NCBI GenBank assembly: GCA_002968845.1
Contig: PVBG01000001.1
Coordinates: 434,001 to 498,000, forward strand
Origin: Neorhizobium tomejilense
Lineage (GTDB): Bacteria > Pseudomonadota > Alphaproteobacteria > Rhizobiales > Rhizobiaceae
DNA length: 64,000 nucleotides
Direction: 5' to 3'
The notes under the pieces are model-generated. The model did no database searches. It was given only the letters and a program-made list of their open reading frames with translations, and had not been told where the DNA came from. Positions 8,116 through 17,909 of the stretch are shown one piece after another. The translations under genes were made by a program, and so were the position numbers. Position 1 is the first letter of the stretch; each line of letters opens with the position of its first letter.

Positions 8116-10217
8116 CCGGCTCTCAGGAACCGGATCGCCTCGTCGCGGCGGTGCAGATAAAGCAGCACGCGCATGTTCTGGCCCCGCTCGCTGGTGAGTT
8201 CCGGATCCCGCTCCAGGAGGTAGGCCGCATCCTTGCGGGCGATTTCCAGCAGATCCGCATGGGCTTCCAGGCTGGCGATCCGGAAACCGGGCGTTCCGGA
8301 CTGGCGGGTGCCGAGCAGTTCACCTTCGCCGCGCAGTTTCAGATCCTCCTCGGCGATCAGAAAACCGTCTTCGCTGTCGCGCAAGATCGAAAGCCGCGCC
8401 CGGCCGGTTTCACTGAGCGGCCCCTTGTAGAGCAGGATGCAGGTCGAAGCCTCGTCGCCGCGCCCGACACGGCCGCGCAACTGGTGCAGCTGGGCAAGCC
8501 CGAACCGCTCGGCATGTTCGATGACCATGATCGTCGCATCCGGCACGTCGACGCCGACTTCGACGACGGTGGTCGCGACCAACAGCCGGATTTCGCCGGT
8601 CTTGAAGGCGCCCATCACCGCGTCCTTGTCAGGTCCGCTCATGCGGCCGTGGATGAGGCCGACATCGCGGCCAAGCTCCTTGGTGAGCACCGCATACCGC
8701 TCCTCCGCCGACATCAGGTCGGAGGCATCCGATTCCTCGACAAGCGGGCAGATCCAATAGGCTTTTTTTCCTTCGCCGATCGCGCCGCGCAGCCGGGCGA
8801 CGATGTCGCCGATCCGTTCGGTGGGGATGGTGACGGTCTGGATCGGCTTGCGGCCAGCCGGTTTTTCGGTGAGCTTCGAGACGTCCATATCTCCGAACGC
8901 GGCGAGCACCAGCGTGCGGGGGATGGGCGTCGCAGTCATCACCAGCATATGCGGGGAAATTCCCTTGGCCGTCAGCCTAAGGCGCTGATGCACGCCGAAC
9001 CGATGCTGTTCGTCCACCACGGCGAGCATCAGATTGTGATAGTTGATCGCATCCTGGAAGAGCGCGTGGGTGCCGACGATGATCTGCGCTTCGCCAGACG
9101 CAATCCGCTCGATGATCTGGTCGCGCTCACGCCCCTTGGTGCGGCCGGTCAGCACCTCGACCGCGACGCCCGCAGCACCTGCGAGCTTGGAGATCGTCGA
9201 ATAATGCTGGCGGGCGAGGATTTCGGTTGGCGCCATCAGCACCGCCTGGCCGCCGGCCTCGACGGCCGCGGACATGGCGAGCAGCGCCACCAGCGTCTTG
9301 CCGGCCCCGACATCGCCCTGCAGCAGCCGTAGCATGCGGTCTTCGCCGGCCATGTCCTTGATGACATCTGCGACAGCCGACTTCTGGCTGGGTGTCAGCG
9401 AGAAGGGAAGGCCGGCGATGATCTTTGCGGCGAGATCGCCCTTGACGCGGATCGGCTGGCCCGGGACCTTGCGCACCCTCTGGCGCACCAGCGACAGGGA
9501 CACCTGGCCGGCGAGGAACTCGTCATAGGCGAGCCGCCGGCGGGCAGGGGCCTGCGGATCGATATCCGCCGCATCGCGCGGATCGTGCAGCCCGCGAAAG
9601 GCCTCCGCCACCGAAGGAAAACCCTGGCGCAAGGCCAGCGCCGCATCGGCCCATTCCGGCAGTTCCGGCATGCGGGCCACGGCACCGTCGATCGCCTTGC
9701 GCAGCACTTTCGGCGTCAGGCCGGCCGTCATCGGGTATACCGGTTCCACCAGTGGCAGATTTTCAGCCTCGGAGGATTTGACGATGAAATCCGGGTGCAC
9801 CATCGAGGGCCGGCCGTTGAACCAGTCCATCTTGCCGCTTACCATCACCATCTCGTCGATCGGCAGCGACTTTTCCAGCCAATTGCCTTTGGCCCGGAAG
9901 AAGGTGAGCGCCAGTTCGCCCGTATCGTCGTGCAGGAAGACGCGGTACGGCATGTTGGACTTGCCGGGCGGTGGCGGCTGATGGCGGTCGACCCGGCCTT
10001 CGATGGTGACAATGGCGCCCTGTGGCGAAAGCGCGATGCCCGGCCGGTTGCGCCGGTCGATCAGCGAGGAGGGAGCATGGAAGAGCAGATCCACGACGCG
10101 ACAATCGTCCGGGTCCTCGCGGCCGGTGACGCGGGCGATCAGTTCGGCAAGCTTCGGCCCGACACCGGCAAGCGAGGCGACGGGCGAGAACAGCGGATCG
10201 AGTATGGCGGGACGCAT
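8112..10217 (-). CDS. recG: ATP-dependent DNA helicase RecG
   Basis: RecG remodels stalled forks and branch-migrates Holliday junctions. Seen in order: N-terminal wedge/OB region (to ~residue 230), helicase motif I GDVGAGKT, motif II DEQHRFG, motif III TATPIPRTL, motif VI QLRGRVGRG, and a C-terminal RecG tail. The start at 10217 gives 701 residues beginning MRPAILDPLF, as expected of rhizobial RecG. Another ATG ten codons upstream is possible; neither has a clear ribosome-binding site. It is divergent from sdhE. Confidence 0.96.
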   Translation of the reverse strand: MRPAILDPLFSPVASLAGVGPKLAELIARVTGREDPDDCRVVDLLFHAPSSLIDRRNRPGIALSPQGAIVTIEGRVDRHQPPPPGKSNMPYRVFLHDDTGELALTFFRAKGNWLEKSLPIDEMVMVSGKMDWFNGRPSMVHPDFIVKSSEAENLPLVEPVYPMTAGLTPKVLRKAIDGAVARMPELPEWADAALALRQGFPSVAEAFRGLHDPRDAADIDPQAPARRRLAYDEFLAGQVSLSLVRQRVRKVPGQPIRVKGDLAAKIIAGLPFSLTPSQKSAVADVIKDMAGEDRMLRLLQGDVGAGKTLVALLAMSAAVEAGGQAVLMAPTEILARQHYSTISKLAGAAGVAVEVLTGRTKGRERDQIIERIASGEAQIIVGTHALFQDAINYHNLMLAVVDEQHRFGVHQRLRLTAKGISPHMLVMTATPIPRTLVLAAFGDMDVSKLTEKPAGRKPIQTVTIPTERIGDIVARLRGAIGEGKKAYWICPLVEESDASDLMSAEERYAVLTKELGRDVGLIHGRMSGPDKDAVMGAFKTGEIRLLVATTVVEVGVDVPDATIMVIEHAERFGLAQLHQLRGRVGRGDEASTCILLYKGPLSETGRARLSILRDSEDGFLIAEEDLKLRGEGELLGTRQSGTPGFRIASLEAHADLLEIARKDAAYLLERDPELTSERGQNMRVLLYLHRRDEAIRFLRAG

Positions 10218-10307
10218 GGCGCGCAAAATGCGATGGATTTTGCCCATTTGGCAAGGTGACGAGGGCGGAAAAGCGTCCTATATGAACGGCAAAACAAGGA
10301 CACGGCC

Positions 10308-10637
10308 ATGACAGGACTATCCCGCACCAGCGCGGATCTCGACCCGCGCCGCAGGCGCATCCTCTATCGCTGCTGGCATCGCGGCATCCGGGAAATGGAC
10401 CTGGTTCTCGGGAGTTTTGCGGAATCCGAGATCGGCAGGCTCGGAGAAGCCGAACTCGACGAATTCGAAGCGATCATGGGCGAGGACGACCACGACCTGC
10501 ATGCCTGGATCACCGGGGCTCAAACTTTGCCTGAGCACAGGAAGACGCCGCTTTTCGCGCGCGTCGCTGCCTATAACCCGGATTTCGATCCCGTCACCAA
10601 GGCTTCCCTGGAAGCAAGGCTCGGGCACAAGATATGA
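10308..10637 (+). CDS. sdhE: FAD assembly factor SdhE (succinate dehydrogenase assembly factor 2)
   Basis: A 109-residue SdhE/Sdh5 protein that assists covalent attachment of FAD to the flavoprotein subunit of succinate dehydrogenase. The family signature RGxxEMD is present in HRGIREMDLVLG (residues ~24-35). The downstream mfd start codon overlaps its stop as ATGA, so the two are translationally coupled; a recG-sdhE-mfd arrangement is common in Rhizobiales. Confidence 0.93.
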   Translation: MTGLSRTSADLDPRRRRILYRCWHRGIREMDLVLGSFAESEIGRLGEAELDEFEAIMGEDDHDLHAWITGAQTLPEHRKTPLFARVAAYNPDFDPVTKASLEARLGHKI

Positions 10638-13600
10638 ATTCTGGCCCGATGATTCCCGGATTCGACGCGAAGAAGATCGCCGCGGCGCAAACCCCGCTGA
10701 CCATAGGCAACGTGCCGCCGGGCATGGAGCCGCTGATCCTTGCCGAGCTCGCCCGCGCCGGCCAGGCGGTCGCCTATGTCATGTCGGACGGCCAGCGCAT
10801 GTTCGATCTGGAACAGATGCTGTCCTTCGTGGCGCCGGAAATCCCGGTCCTGACACTGCCTGCTTGGGACTGTCTTCCCTATGACCGCGTTTCCCCGAGC
10901 GCCGATGTCTCCGCCCGCAGACTGGCTGCCCTGTCCGGGCTGATCTCGCATGCCAAGAAGCCGCATGCGGCGATCGTGCTCGTTACCGTCAATGCAATGC
11001 TGCAGAAGATCGCTCCTGCCGAGATCATCGAAAGCCTCGCCTTCTCCGCCAGGCCGGGCAACCAGATCCGCATGGACGATATCGCGGCGCGGCTGGAGCG
11101 CAACGGCTTCGAGCGCGTCGCGACGGTCCGGGAAGTCGGCGAATTCGCCGTGCGCGGCGGCATTCTGGATGTCTTCGTGCCGGGTACGGAGGAGCCGGTA
11201 CGCCTCGATTTCTTCGGCGACACGCTGGAATCGATCCGATCGTTCGATCCCGCCAGCCAGCGCACCACCGGCCAGGCGCGCGCCCTCGACCTCAATCCGA
11301 TGAGCGAGGTAACGCTGACACCGGACACGATCAGCCGCTTCCGCAAGAACTACCTCTCTCTCTTCGGCGCTGCGACCCGTGACGACGCTCTCTATCAGGC
11401 AGTCTCCGAAGGCCGGCGTTACCCCGGCATGGAACACTGGCTGCCGCTGTTCTACGACGGTCTCGAAACCGCCTTCGATTACTTCAAGGGTTTCCGGATC
11501 GTGACCGACCACACGGCTCGCGAAGCGGCCGGCGAGCGTTCGAAACTGGTGCTCGATTATTACGAGGCACGGCGCGACAGCGGCACCCAGGGCAAGGGTG
11601 CGGCCGCCCAGGCGGCGCCCTACAAGCCGGTTTCGCCGGGTCAGCTCTACCTCGAAAGCAAAGCCTTTGCCGCAGCGCTCGACGCCGTCAACGCGGTGCG
11701 CCTGACGCCGTTCAACGAGATGGATGCAGAAGGTCGCCGGGTGGTGACTTTGGATGCGCATGCCGGTCCGCGCTGGGCGAAAAACCAGACGGAAGAGAAG
11801 GACCGCGACGAACGTGTCAACGTCTTCGACCTCGTCGTCAAGCATATCGCCGACAAGCGCGCCGAGGGCGCCAAGGTTCTTGTCACCGGCTGGTCCGCCG
11901 GCTCGCTCGACCGGCTGCTGCAGGTGCTCGACGAGCGCGGGCTGAAGCGCATCAACCAGATCGACAAGCTTGCCGATCTCGACAAGCTGGAAAAAGGCGA
12001 GGCGGCTTCCGCGGTCCTCAGCCTGGAGGCCGGTTTCGAGACGGGCAATATCGTCGTCATCGGCGAGCAGGACATTCTTGGCGACCGCATGGTCCGCCGC
12101 GGCAAGCGCCGCAAGCGCGGCGCCAATTTCCTGACAGAAGTCGCCGGCCTCGACGAAGGTTCTCTGGTCGTCCATGCGGAGCATGGCATCGGCAAATTCG
12201 TCGGCCTGGTGACGATCGAGGCCGCCGGCGCCCCGCGTGCCTGCCTCGAGCTCCACTATGCCGACCAGGCAAAACTCTTCCTGCCGGTCGAAAACATTGA
12301 TCTTCTGTCGCGCTATGGCTCGGATGCGGCGGAAGCCCAGCTCGACAGGCTCGGCGGCGGCGCCTGGCAGGCCCGCAAGGCGAAGCTCAAGAAACGCCTG
12401 CTCGACATGGCGGACGCGCTGATCCGCATTGCCGCCACCCGCATCACCCGCCGCGCGCCGGTTCTGACCACGCCGGAGGGACTCTACGACGAATTCGCCG
12501 CCCGCTTTCCCTACGATGAAACCGAGGACCAGGCGACGGCGATCGATTCCGTGCGCGACGATCTCGGCGCCGGCCGGCCGATGGACCGCCTCGTCTGCGG
12601 CGACGTCGGTTTCGGCAAGACGGAGGTGGCGCTGCGCGCTGCCTTCTTCGCGGCGATGAACGGCGCGCAGGTCGCGGTCGTCGTGCCGACCACGCTTCTC
12701 TCCCGCCAGCATTTCAAGACGTTTCGGGAGCGTTTTCGCGGTCTGCCGATCAAGGTCGAGCAGGCCTCGCGGCTGGTGCCCGCCAAGGAACTCGCCCAGA
12801 CCAAGAAGGACATTGCCGACGGCAAGGTCGATATCGTCGTTGGTACCCATGCGCTGCTTGGCGCCGGCATCCAGTTCGCCAATCTCGGCCTGCTGATCAT
12901 CGACGAGGAACAGCATTTCGGCGTCAAGCACAAGGAACGGCTGAAGGAGCTGAAGAGCGACGTGCATGTCCTGACGCTTTCGGCAACGCCTATCCCGCGC
13001 ACGCTGCAGCTCGCCATGACGGGTGTACGCGAACTGTCGCTGATCACCACGCCGCCGGTCGACCGCATGGCGGTCCGCACCTTCATCTCGCCCTTCGATC
13101 CGCTGGTCATCCGCGAGACGCTGATGCGCGAACATTATCGCGGCGGCCAGAGTTTCTACGTCTGCCCGCGGCTGGCGGACCTGCCGGAAATCCAGGCTTT
13201 CCTACAGTCGGACGTGCCGGAACTGAAGGTTGCGGTTGCCCATGGCCAGATGGCGGCAGGCGAGCTCGAAGACATCATGAATGCCTTCTACGACGGCAAA
13301 TACGATGTGCTTCTGTCGACCACGATCGTCGAATCCGGCCTCGACGTGCCGACCGCCAATACGCTGATCGTCCACCGCGCCGACATGTTCGGCCTGGCGC
13401 AGCTCTATCAGCTCCGCGGCCGTGTCGGCCGTTCGAAGGTGCGCGCCTTCGCCCTCTTCACGCTACCGGTCAACAAGCAGCTGACGACCACCGCCGAGCG
13501 ACGCCTGAAAGTGCTGCAATCGCTCGACACGCTCGGCGCCGGTTTCCAGCTCGCCAGCCACGACCTCGACATCCGCGGCGCCGGCAATCTCTTGGGCGAG

Positions 13601-14155
13601 GAACAGTCAGGCCATATCAAGGAAGTCGGCTTCGAGCTCTACCAGCAGATGTTGGAGGAAGCCGTGGCGGAGGTGAAGGGCGACGACGAGATCACCGATA
13701 CCGGCTGGTCACCGCAGATTTCCGTCGGCATCACGGTGATGATCCCGGAAAGCTACGTGCCCGACCTGCATCTGCGCATGGGCCTCTACCGCCGTCTCGG
13801 CGAAGTCACGGACCTGTCCGAGATCGATGGTTTCGGCGCGGAAATGGTCGATCGTTTCGGCCCGATGCCGGTCGAGGTGCAGAACCTGTTGAAGGTGGTC
13901 TACATCAAGTCTCTGTGCCGCAAGGCCAATGTCGAGAAGCTCGATGCCGGCCCGAAGGGCATCGTCGTCACCTTCCGCGACAAACAGTTCCCGAACCCCG
14001 CCAATCTTGTCGGTTATATCGCCAAGCAGGGGACGCTCGCCAAGATCCGCCCAGACCACAGCGTCTTCCTTACCCGTGATCTGCCGTCTCCCGAAAAGCG
14101 GCTGACAGCCGCCGCCCAGGTGATGACCCAGTTCGCCGAGTTGGCCAAATCGTGA
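10634..14155 (+). CDS. mfd: Transcription-repair coupling factor Mfd
   Basis: Mfd removes RNA polymerase stalled at lesions and recruits UvrA. In order: UvrB-homology region (residues ~25-350), RNA-polymerase-interaction (CarD-like) domain with EHGIGKFVGL around 515-590, helicase motifs GDVGFGKTEVALRA, DEEQHFGVKHKE, SATPIPRTLQLAMTG and QLRGRVGRS, and the C-terminal TRCF domain. 1173 residues is normal. The start overlaps the sdhE stop (ATGA). uvrA, its partner in the repair pathway, is also in this window at 24.6 kb. Confidence 0.98.
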   Translation: MNSGPMIPGFDAKKIAAAQTPLTIGNVPPGMEPLILAELARAGQAVAYVMSDGQRMFDLEQMLSFVAPEIPVLTLPAWDCLPYDRVSPSADVSARRLAALSGLISHAKKPHAAIVLVTVNAMLQKIAPAEIIESLAFSARPGNQIRMDDIAARLERNGFERVATVREVGEFAVRGGILDVFVPGTEEPVRLDFFGDTLESIRSFDPASQRTTGQARALDLNPMSEVTLTPDTISRFRKNYLSLFGAATRDDALYQAVSEGRRYPGMEHWLPLFYDGLETAFDYFKGFRIVTDHTAREAAGERSKLVLDYYEARRDSGTQGKGAAAQAAPYKPVSPGQLYLESKAFAAALDAVNAVRLTPFNEMDAEGRRVVTLDAHAGPRWAKNQTEEKDRDERVNVFDLVVKHIADKRAEGAKVLVTGWSAGSLDRLLQVLDERGLKRINQIDKLADLDKLEKGEAASAVLSLEAGFETGNIVVIGEQDILGDRMVRRGKRRKRGANFLTEVAGLDEGSLVVHAEHGIGKFVGLVTIEAAGAPRACLELHYADQAKLFLPVENIDLLSRYGSDAAEAQLDRLGGGAWQARKAKLKKRLLDMADALIRIAATRITRRAPVLTTPEGLYDEFAARFPYDETEDQATAIDSVRDDLGAGRPMDRLVCGDVGFGKTEVALRAAFFAAMNGAQVAVVVPTTLLSRQHFKTFRERFRGLPIKVEQASRLVPAKELAQTKKDIADGKVDIVVGTHALLGAGIQFANLGLLIIDEEQHFGVKHKERLKELKSDVHVLTLSATPIPRTLQLAMTGVRELSLITTPPVDRMAVRTFISPFDPLVIRETLMREHYRGGQSFYVCPRLADLPEIQAFLQSDVPELKVAVAHGQMAAGELEDIMNAFYDGKYDVLLSTTIVESGLDVPTANTLIVHRADMFGLAQLYQLRGRVGRSKVRAFALFTLPVNKQLTTTAERRLKVLQSLDTLGAGFQLASHDLDIRGAGNLLGEEQSGHIKEVGFELYQQMLEEAVAEVKGDDEITDTGWSPQISVGITVMIPESYVPDLHLRMGLYRRLGEVTDLSEIDGFGAEMVDRFGPMPVEVQNLLKVVYIKSLCRKANVEKLDAGPKGIVVTFRDKQFPNPANLVGYIAKQGTLAKIRPDHSVFLTRDLPSPEKRLTAAAQVMTQFAELAKS

Positions 14156-15094
14156 CTATGTGTCGGATTTATTGTCGGGGACGGTGACGACGGCGGCTTG
14201 CTGATACGTCGCGACGGACGCGGGCAGGCGCACGTCGCGTGCCCGCTCGCGGGCGAGCGTCAGGAGGCCGGAGCCGATGATCAGCACGATGCCGATCAGC
14301 ATCGGCAGGTCGACCCTGTCGCCGAAGACGAGATAGCCGAACAGGATGGCCCAGAGCATCTGGCTGTATTGGGTCGGCCCGATCACCGCGGCGGGCGCAT
14401 AGTTGGCGGCATACATCAGCCAGACGGTGGCCAGTGCCGCCAGCAGGCCGTATCCGGCAAGCATGACCCATTGCGGAAGGGTCGGCCAGTGGAAGTCCGG
14501 GATCATCAGGATGCCGAGGATGACGAGAACGCCAAGGACGCCGGCGCCGTAGAGCGAGATGTGCTTCTCGGACGGCCCGACGGCGCGATAGACGATGATC
14601 GAGATCGCCCCGGAAATTCCGGCAAAAACCGCGCCGACATGCCCGATCGAAAGCTCGCGGAAACCGGGGCGCAATATGACCAGAACGCCGACGAAGCCGA
14701 TGATCACGGCGCTCCAGCGCCGGATTCCGACCGTCTCCTTGAGGAACAGCACCGACATGATCGTTACGAAGGACGGCAGCAGGAAGATCAGCGCGAAGGC
14801 TTCCGCCATCGACAGGTAGGTGAAGGCCGCAACACTGCCGATCGTCCCGACAGCCGCGGAGAAGAAGCGCAGGACCCAGAGCGGCCGGTTGGTGCTTCGC
14901 ACCACGTCGAGCCAGCTGTCGCCTGGTTTCATGAGATAGGGAAAACCGGCGAGCATGAAGACGGCGCCGAAAAAGCCCATTTCATAGGGCGTCAGCGCGC
15001 CCTCGATCATCTTGACGCTGGCATCGCTCCAGGAATAGGCGGCAAACGAGGCGAAGGCGAGAAGAACGCCCTTCAAGGTCTGGTCGGTACGCAC
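14156..15094 (-). CDS. DMT-superfamily EamA transporter
   Basis: A 312-residue inner-membrane protein with about ten hydrophobic segments arranged as two EamA halves (residues ~10-140 and ~155-285), as in drug/metabolite exporters such as RhaT/YdcZ relatives. The substrate cannot be told. The start is GTG at 15094. The stop lies directly against the mfd stop (convergent, no gap). The DsbA-like gene lies 15 bp upstream on the same strand, so the two are likely co-transcribed. Confidence 0.85.
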   Translation of the reverse strand: MRTDQTLKGVLLAFASFAAYSWSDASVKMIEGALTPYEMGFFGAVFMLAGFPYLMKPGDSWLDVVRSTNRPLWVLRFFSAAVGTIGSVAAFTYLSMAEAFALIFLLPSFVTIMSVLFLKETVGIRRWSAVIIGFVGVLVILRPGFRELSIGHVGAVFAGISGAISIIVYRAVGPSEKHISLYGAGVLGVLVILGILMIPDFHWPTLPQWVMLAGYGLLAALATVWLMYAANYAPAAVIGPTQYSQMLWAILFGYLVFGDRVDLPMLIGIVLIIGSGLLTLARERARDVRLPASVATYQQAAVVTVPDNKSDT

Positions 15095-15109
15095 GCGGTC
15101 GGTCCGTTC

Positions 15110-15781
15110 TCAGATCATGCCCTTGCGGGCTTCCGCCTTCAGCTTGGCGATTTCTCGCAGCGCATTGGCAAGCACATCCGGCGTCTGCGCTCCGCTGACC
15201 GCGTATTGTCCGTCGATGATGAAGAACGGTACGCCGGTCACGCCCATCTTCTGGGCCGCCTCGATCTCCCCGAGAACGGTGTCCTTGTCGGCGTCGCTTG
15301 CCAGAAGGTTCTCGATGACCTTGTGGTCCAGGCCCGATTGTTCGGCGATATCGGCCAGCACGGCGTGATCGCCGACATTGCGGCCTTCCTCGAAATTCGC
15401 CTTGAACAGGGCGGTCGCAACCTTGTCCTGGATTTGGCGATCTTCGACGATCGCCCAATGCAGCAGGCGATGCGCATCGAGCGTGTTGGGGCCGATCTTG
15501 ATCGCCTCGAAATTGTATTTGATGCCGACTTCTTCGCCGAGTTTCTTCAGCATGGCGTGGGCGCGTTCGACGGCATCCTTGCCGCCGAGCTTGGCGGCAA
15601 GGTCGGCCTGATGGTCGACGCCCTCGGGCGGATGGTCCGGATTGAGCCGATAAGGGCGCCAGTTGATATCCACGCCGATCTCGTCCTGCACTTCGGCGAC
15701 CGCCAGTTCCATCCGCGCTTTGCCGAGGTAACACCAGGGGCAGACGATATCCGAAACGATGTCGATGGTTACGCGCTCCAT
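15110..15781 (-). CDS. DsbA-family (FrnE-like) thiol oxidoreductase
   Basis: A 223-residue thioredoxin-fold protein with the inserted helical domain of the DsbA/FrnE group. The redox motif CPWC is at residues ~14-17 (SDIVCPWCYLGK) and the cis-Pro loop is GVTGVPFFII near residue 170. No signal peptide is seen, so it acts in the cytoplasm, unlike classical DsbA. The ATG at 15781 has AAAGGA 7 nt upstream. The exporter gene follows 15 bp downstream. The exact substrate is unknown. Confidence 0.88.
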   Translation of the reverse strand: MERVTIDIVSDIVCPWCYLGKARMELAVAEVQDEIGVDINWRPYRLNPDHPPEGVDHQADLAAKLGGKDAVERAHAMLKKLGEEVGIKYNFEAIKIGPNTLDAHRLLHWAIVEDRQIQDKVATALFKANFEEGRNVGDHAVLADIAEQSGLDHKVIENLLASDADKDTVLGEIEAAQKMGVTGVPFFIIDGQYAVSGAQTPDVLANALREIAKLKAEARKGMI

Positions 15782-15818
15782 GGCGGCGTCCTTTCTTCGG
15801 TAACCGGAAGAGACCGGA

Positions 15819-17633
15819 TTATTGCGCCCGCTTATCCCACCAGGTGTTGAGCTGGTAGCCATAGAGCGGGAGCTTTTCCGGATAACCGATATGCTTGCGA
15901 CGCGCCACCCACTGATCGGGGATATGATAGAGCGGAACGAGATAGTGACCGGAAATCAGAATCCGGTCGTAAGCCCGCACCGCAGCCTCGAAATCCTCCT
16001 TGCTGCGAACGGTCAGCATGGCCTCGATCAGCTTGTCGAGATCGGGATCCGCAGTGCCGGCAAAATTGAAGCTGCCGTCGCGATTGCGGGAATCCGATCC
16101 CCAGCGCCCGGCCTGTTCGATGCCGGGCGATAGGGACGCGGGATAGGATTTCACGATCATGTCATAGTCGAAATTGCCGGAGCGGGCCTGGTACTGGGCA
16201 TCGTCGACGGTGCGGATCGACATGTCGACGCCGATCATTTTCAGCGTCCGCTGATAGGCGATCGCGAGCTTTTCCTGGTCCTGGGTCTGGGTCATGACCT
16301 CGAAGGTCAACGGCCTGCCCGAAGCGTCCGTCATCCTGCCGTTCTTGATCGCATAACCGCCCTTCCTGAGAAGATCGACCGCATCGCGCAAAACCTTGCG
16401 ATCCGCACCGGAAGCGTCGGTCTTCGGCAGATGATAACTGCCGTCGAGCACCGCCGGCTCGATCCTGCCCTTGATGGCTCCGAGGATCTTGAGCTCCCGT
16501 TCATCCGCCGGCTTGCCGAGCGAGGAGAAGGGCGAGTTCTGCCAGAAGCTTTCCGTGCGGGTATAGGCGCCCTCGAAGAGGTTCTTGTTGGCCCATTCGA
16601 AATCGAAGGCGAGCGACAGGCCGGCGCGCACGTTCACGTCGGCGAAGAGCGCTCTTCTCGTATTGAACACGAAACCGAGCATGCCGGTCGGCAGCTGCGG
16701 CTTGAACGCATCCTTGATCACGTCGCCGTTCTGGACCGCCGGGAAATCATAGGCCCGCGCCCAATGTGTCGGGCTGCCATCGGGATAGATGTCGATCGCG
16801 CCCTTTTTGAAGGCCTCGAACAACGTGTTGTCCTGCAGGAAATATTCGACACTGATCTGGTCGTAATTGTCGAACCCCACCTTGGCCGGAATATCCTTGC
16901 CCCAGTAACCCGGATCCCGTTCGTAGACGATGCGTTCTCCGGGCGAAATGGATTTGATCCCGTAAGGACCGGAGCCGACCGGCGGCTTCAGCGTCGACTG
17001 ATCGAAGGTGGCCGGATCGGTCGCGTGTTTCGGCAGGATCGGGGTGCCGGTGGCGAGAATCAGGGGAAATTCACGGTCGGCCTTTTCGTTGAAGGTCAAA
17101 CGGACGCCGTGCTCGCCGACCTTCTCCATTTTCGCGACGGGCGCCAATCGGGACGAGAACGGAATGCGGGCCTTGTCGCGCAACAGTTCGAACGAAAAGA
17201 TCACATCATCCGGGGTAACCGGTTGGCCATCCGACCATTTTGCCTTTGGATTGAGATTGAACTGGATGAAGGTCCGGTCGTCATTCCATTCGACGCTCTC
17301 GGCCAGCAGACCATAGAGCGTGAACGGCTCGTCGCTGGAACGGGTCATCAGCGATTCGAAGATAAGATTGCCGAAAGCCGGGTCCCAGATGCCGCGCGCC
17401 GAGGTGCGCATGCTTTTCAGGATGAACGGATTGAGGCTGTCGAACGTGCCGACGACGCCATAGGTTACACGCCCGCCCTTCTTCACGTCCGGGTTCACGT
17501 AAGGGAAATGTTTGTAGTCGGGGCCGAGCGCCGGACTGCCGTGCATGGCTATCCCGTGCACCGGTTCGGCAAGGGCCGGGGTGCCGATGAGAAGCGCGGC
17601 GATGAGGGGAAGAAAGCGTCGCATGGAACCCAT
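15819..17633 (-). CDS. Periplasmic peptide-type solute-binding protein (SBP family 5)
   Basis: ABC-importer binding protein of the oligopeptide/YejA class (COG4166-like, ~604 aa). An N-terminal signal peptide (MRRFLPLIAALLIGTPALA) precedes the mature motif HGIAMHGSPALGPDYKHFPYVNPDVKKGGRVTYG, typical of rhizobial YejA relatives; DPGYWGKDIP and the C-terminal WVARRKHIGYPEK also fit. Permease and ATPase genes are not adjacent in this window, so it is an orphan here. The start is taken at 17633 with GAGG 11 nt upstream; 17624 is equally possible. Confidence 0.88.
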   Translation of the reverse strand: MGSMRRFLPLIAALLIGTPALAEPVHGIAMHGSPALGPDYKHFPYVNPDVKKGGRVTYGVVGTFDSLNPFILKSMRTSARGIWDPAFGNLIFESLMTRSSDEPFTLYGLLAESVEWNDDRTFIQFNLNPKAKWSDGQPVTPDDVIFSFELLRDKARIPFSSRLAPVAKMEKVGEHGVRLTFNEKADREFPLILATGTPILPKHATDPATFDQSTLKPPVGSGPYGIKSISPGERIVYERDPGYWGKDIPAKVGFDNYDQISVEYFLQDNTLFEAFKKGAIDIYPDGSPTHWARAYDFPAVQNGDVIKDAFKPQLPTGMLGFVFNTRRALFADVNVRAGLSLAFDFEWANKNLFEGAYTRTESFWQNSPFSSLGKPADERELKILGAIKGRIEPAVLDGSYHLPKTDASGADRKVLRDAVDLLRKGGYAIKNGRMTDASGRPLTFEVMTQTQDQEKLAIAYQRTLKMIGVDMSIRTVDDAQYQARSGNFDYDMIVKSYPASLSPGIEQAGRWGSDSRNRDGSFNFAGTADPDLDKLIEAMLTVRSKEDFEAAVRAYDRILISGHYLVPLYHIPDQWVARRKHIGYPEKLPLYGYQLNTWWDKRAQ

Positions 17634-17909
17634 GGCGGTGAAATCCTCGCTGATTCGCCTGCAAAATAGCGCATGCCATGAGGCCAACCAACCGCCGCGA
17701 TATGCAAAAGAGTGATCGCCGACGTTAACTCCTTGTCAAAAAATACGAAAGAGGGACTGGATATCGATGTCCGCCCGATGTAACAGGTTGGCCACACGGG
17801 CGGGTCATTCAATTGCCTCATTTGACCGACAGGTCACAGGCAGTAGGACACCCCGAGGGAGTTGACGGCGTCTGCCGTACCCAGCGGATTTCAGGAGACG
17901 GATCTCGTT

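Noticed and set aside
10571..13135. 854-codon open frame antisense to mfd
   Set aside because: Antisense shadow caused by high GC and codon bias of mfd; composition (Arg/Asp/His-rich, no motifs) is not that of a protein family. The same holds for long frames opposite glmS, gyrA, uvrA, metG and glmU.
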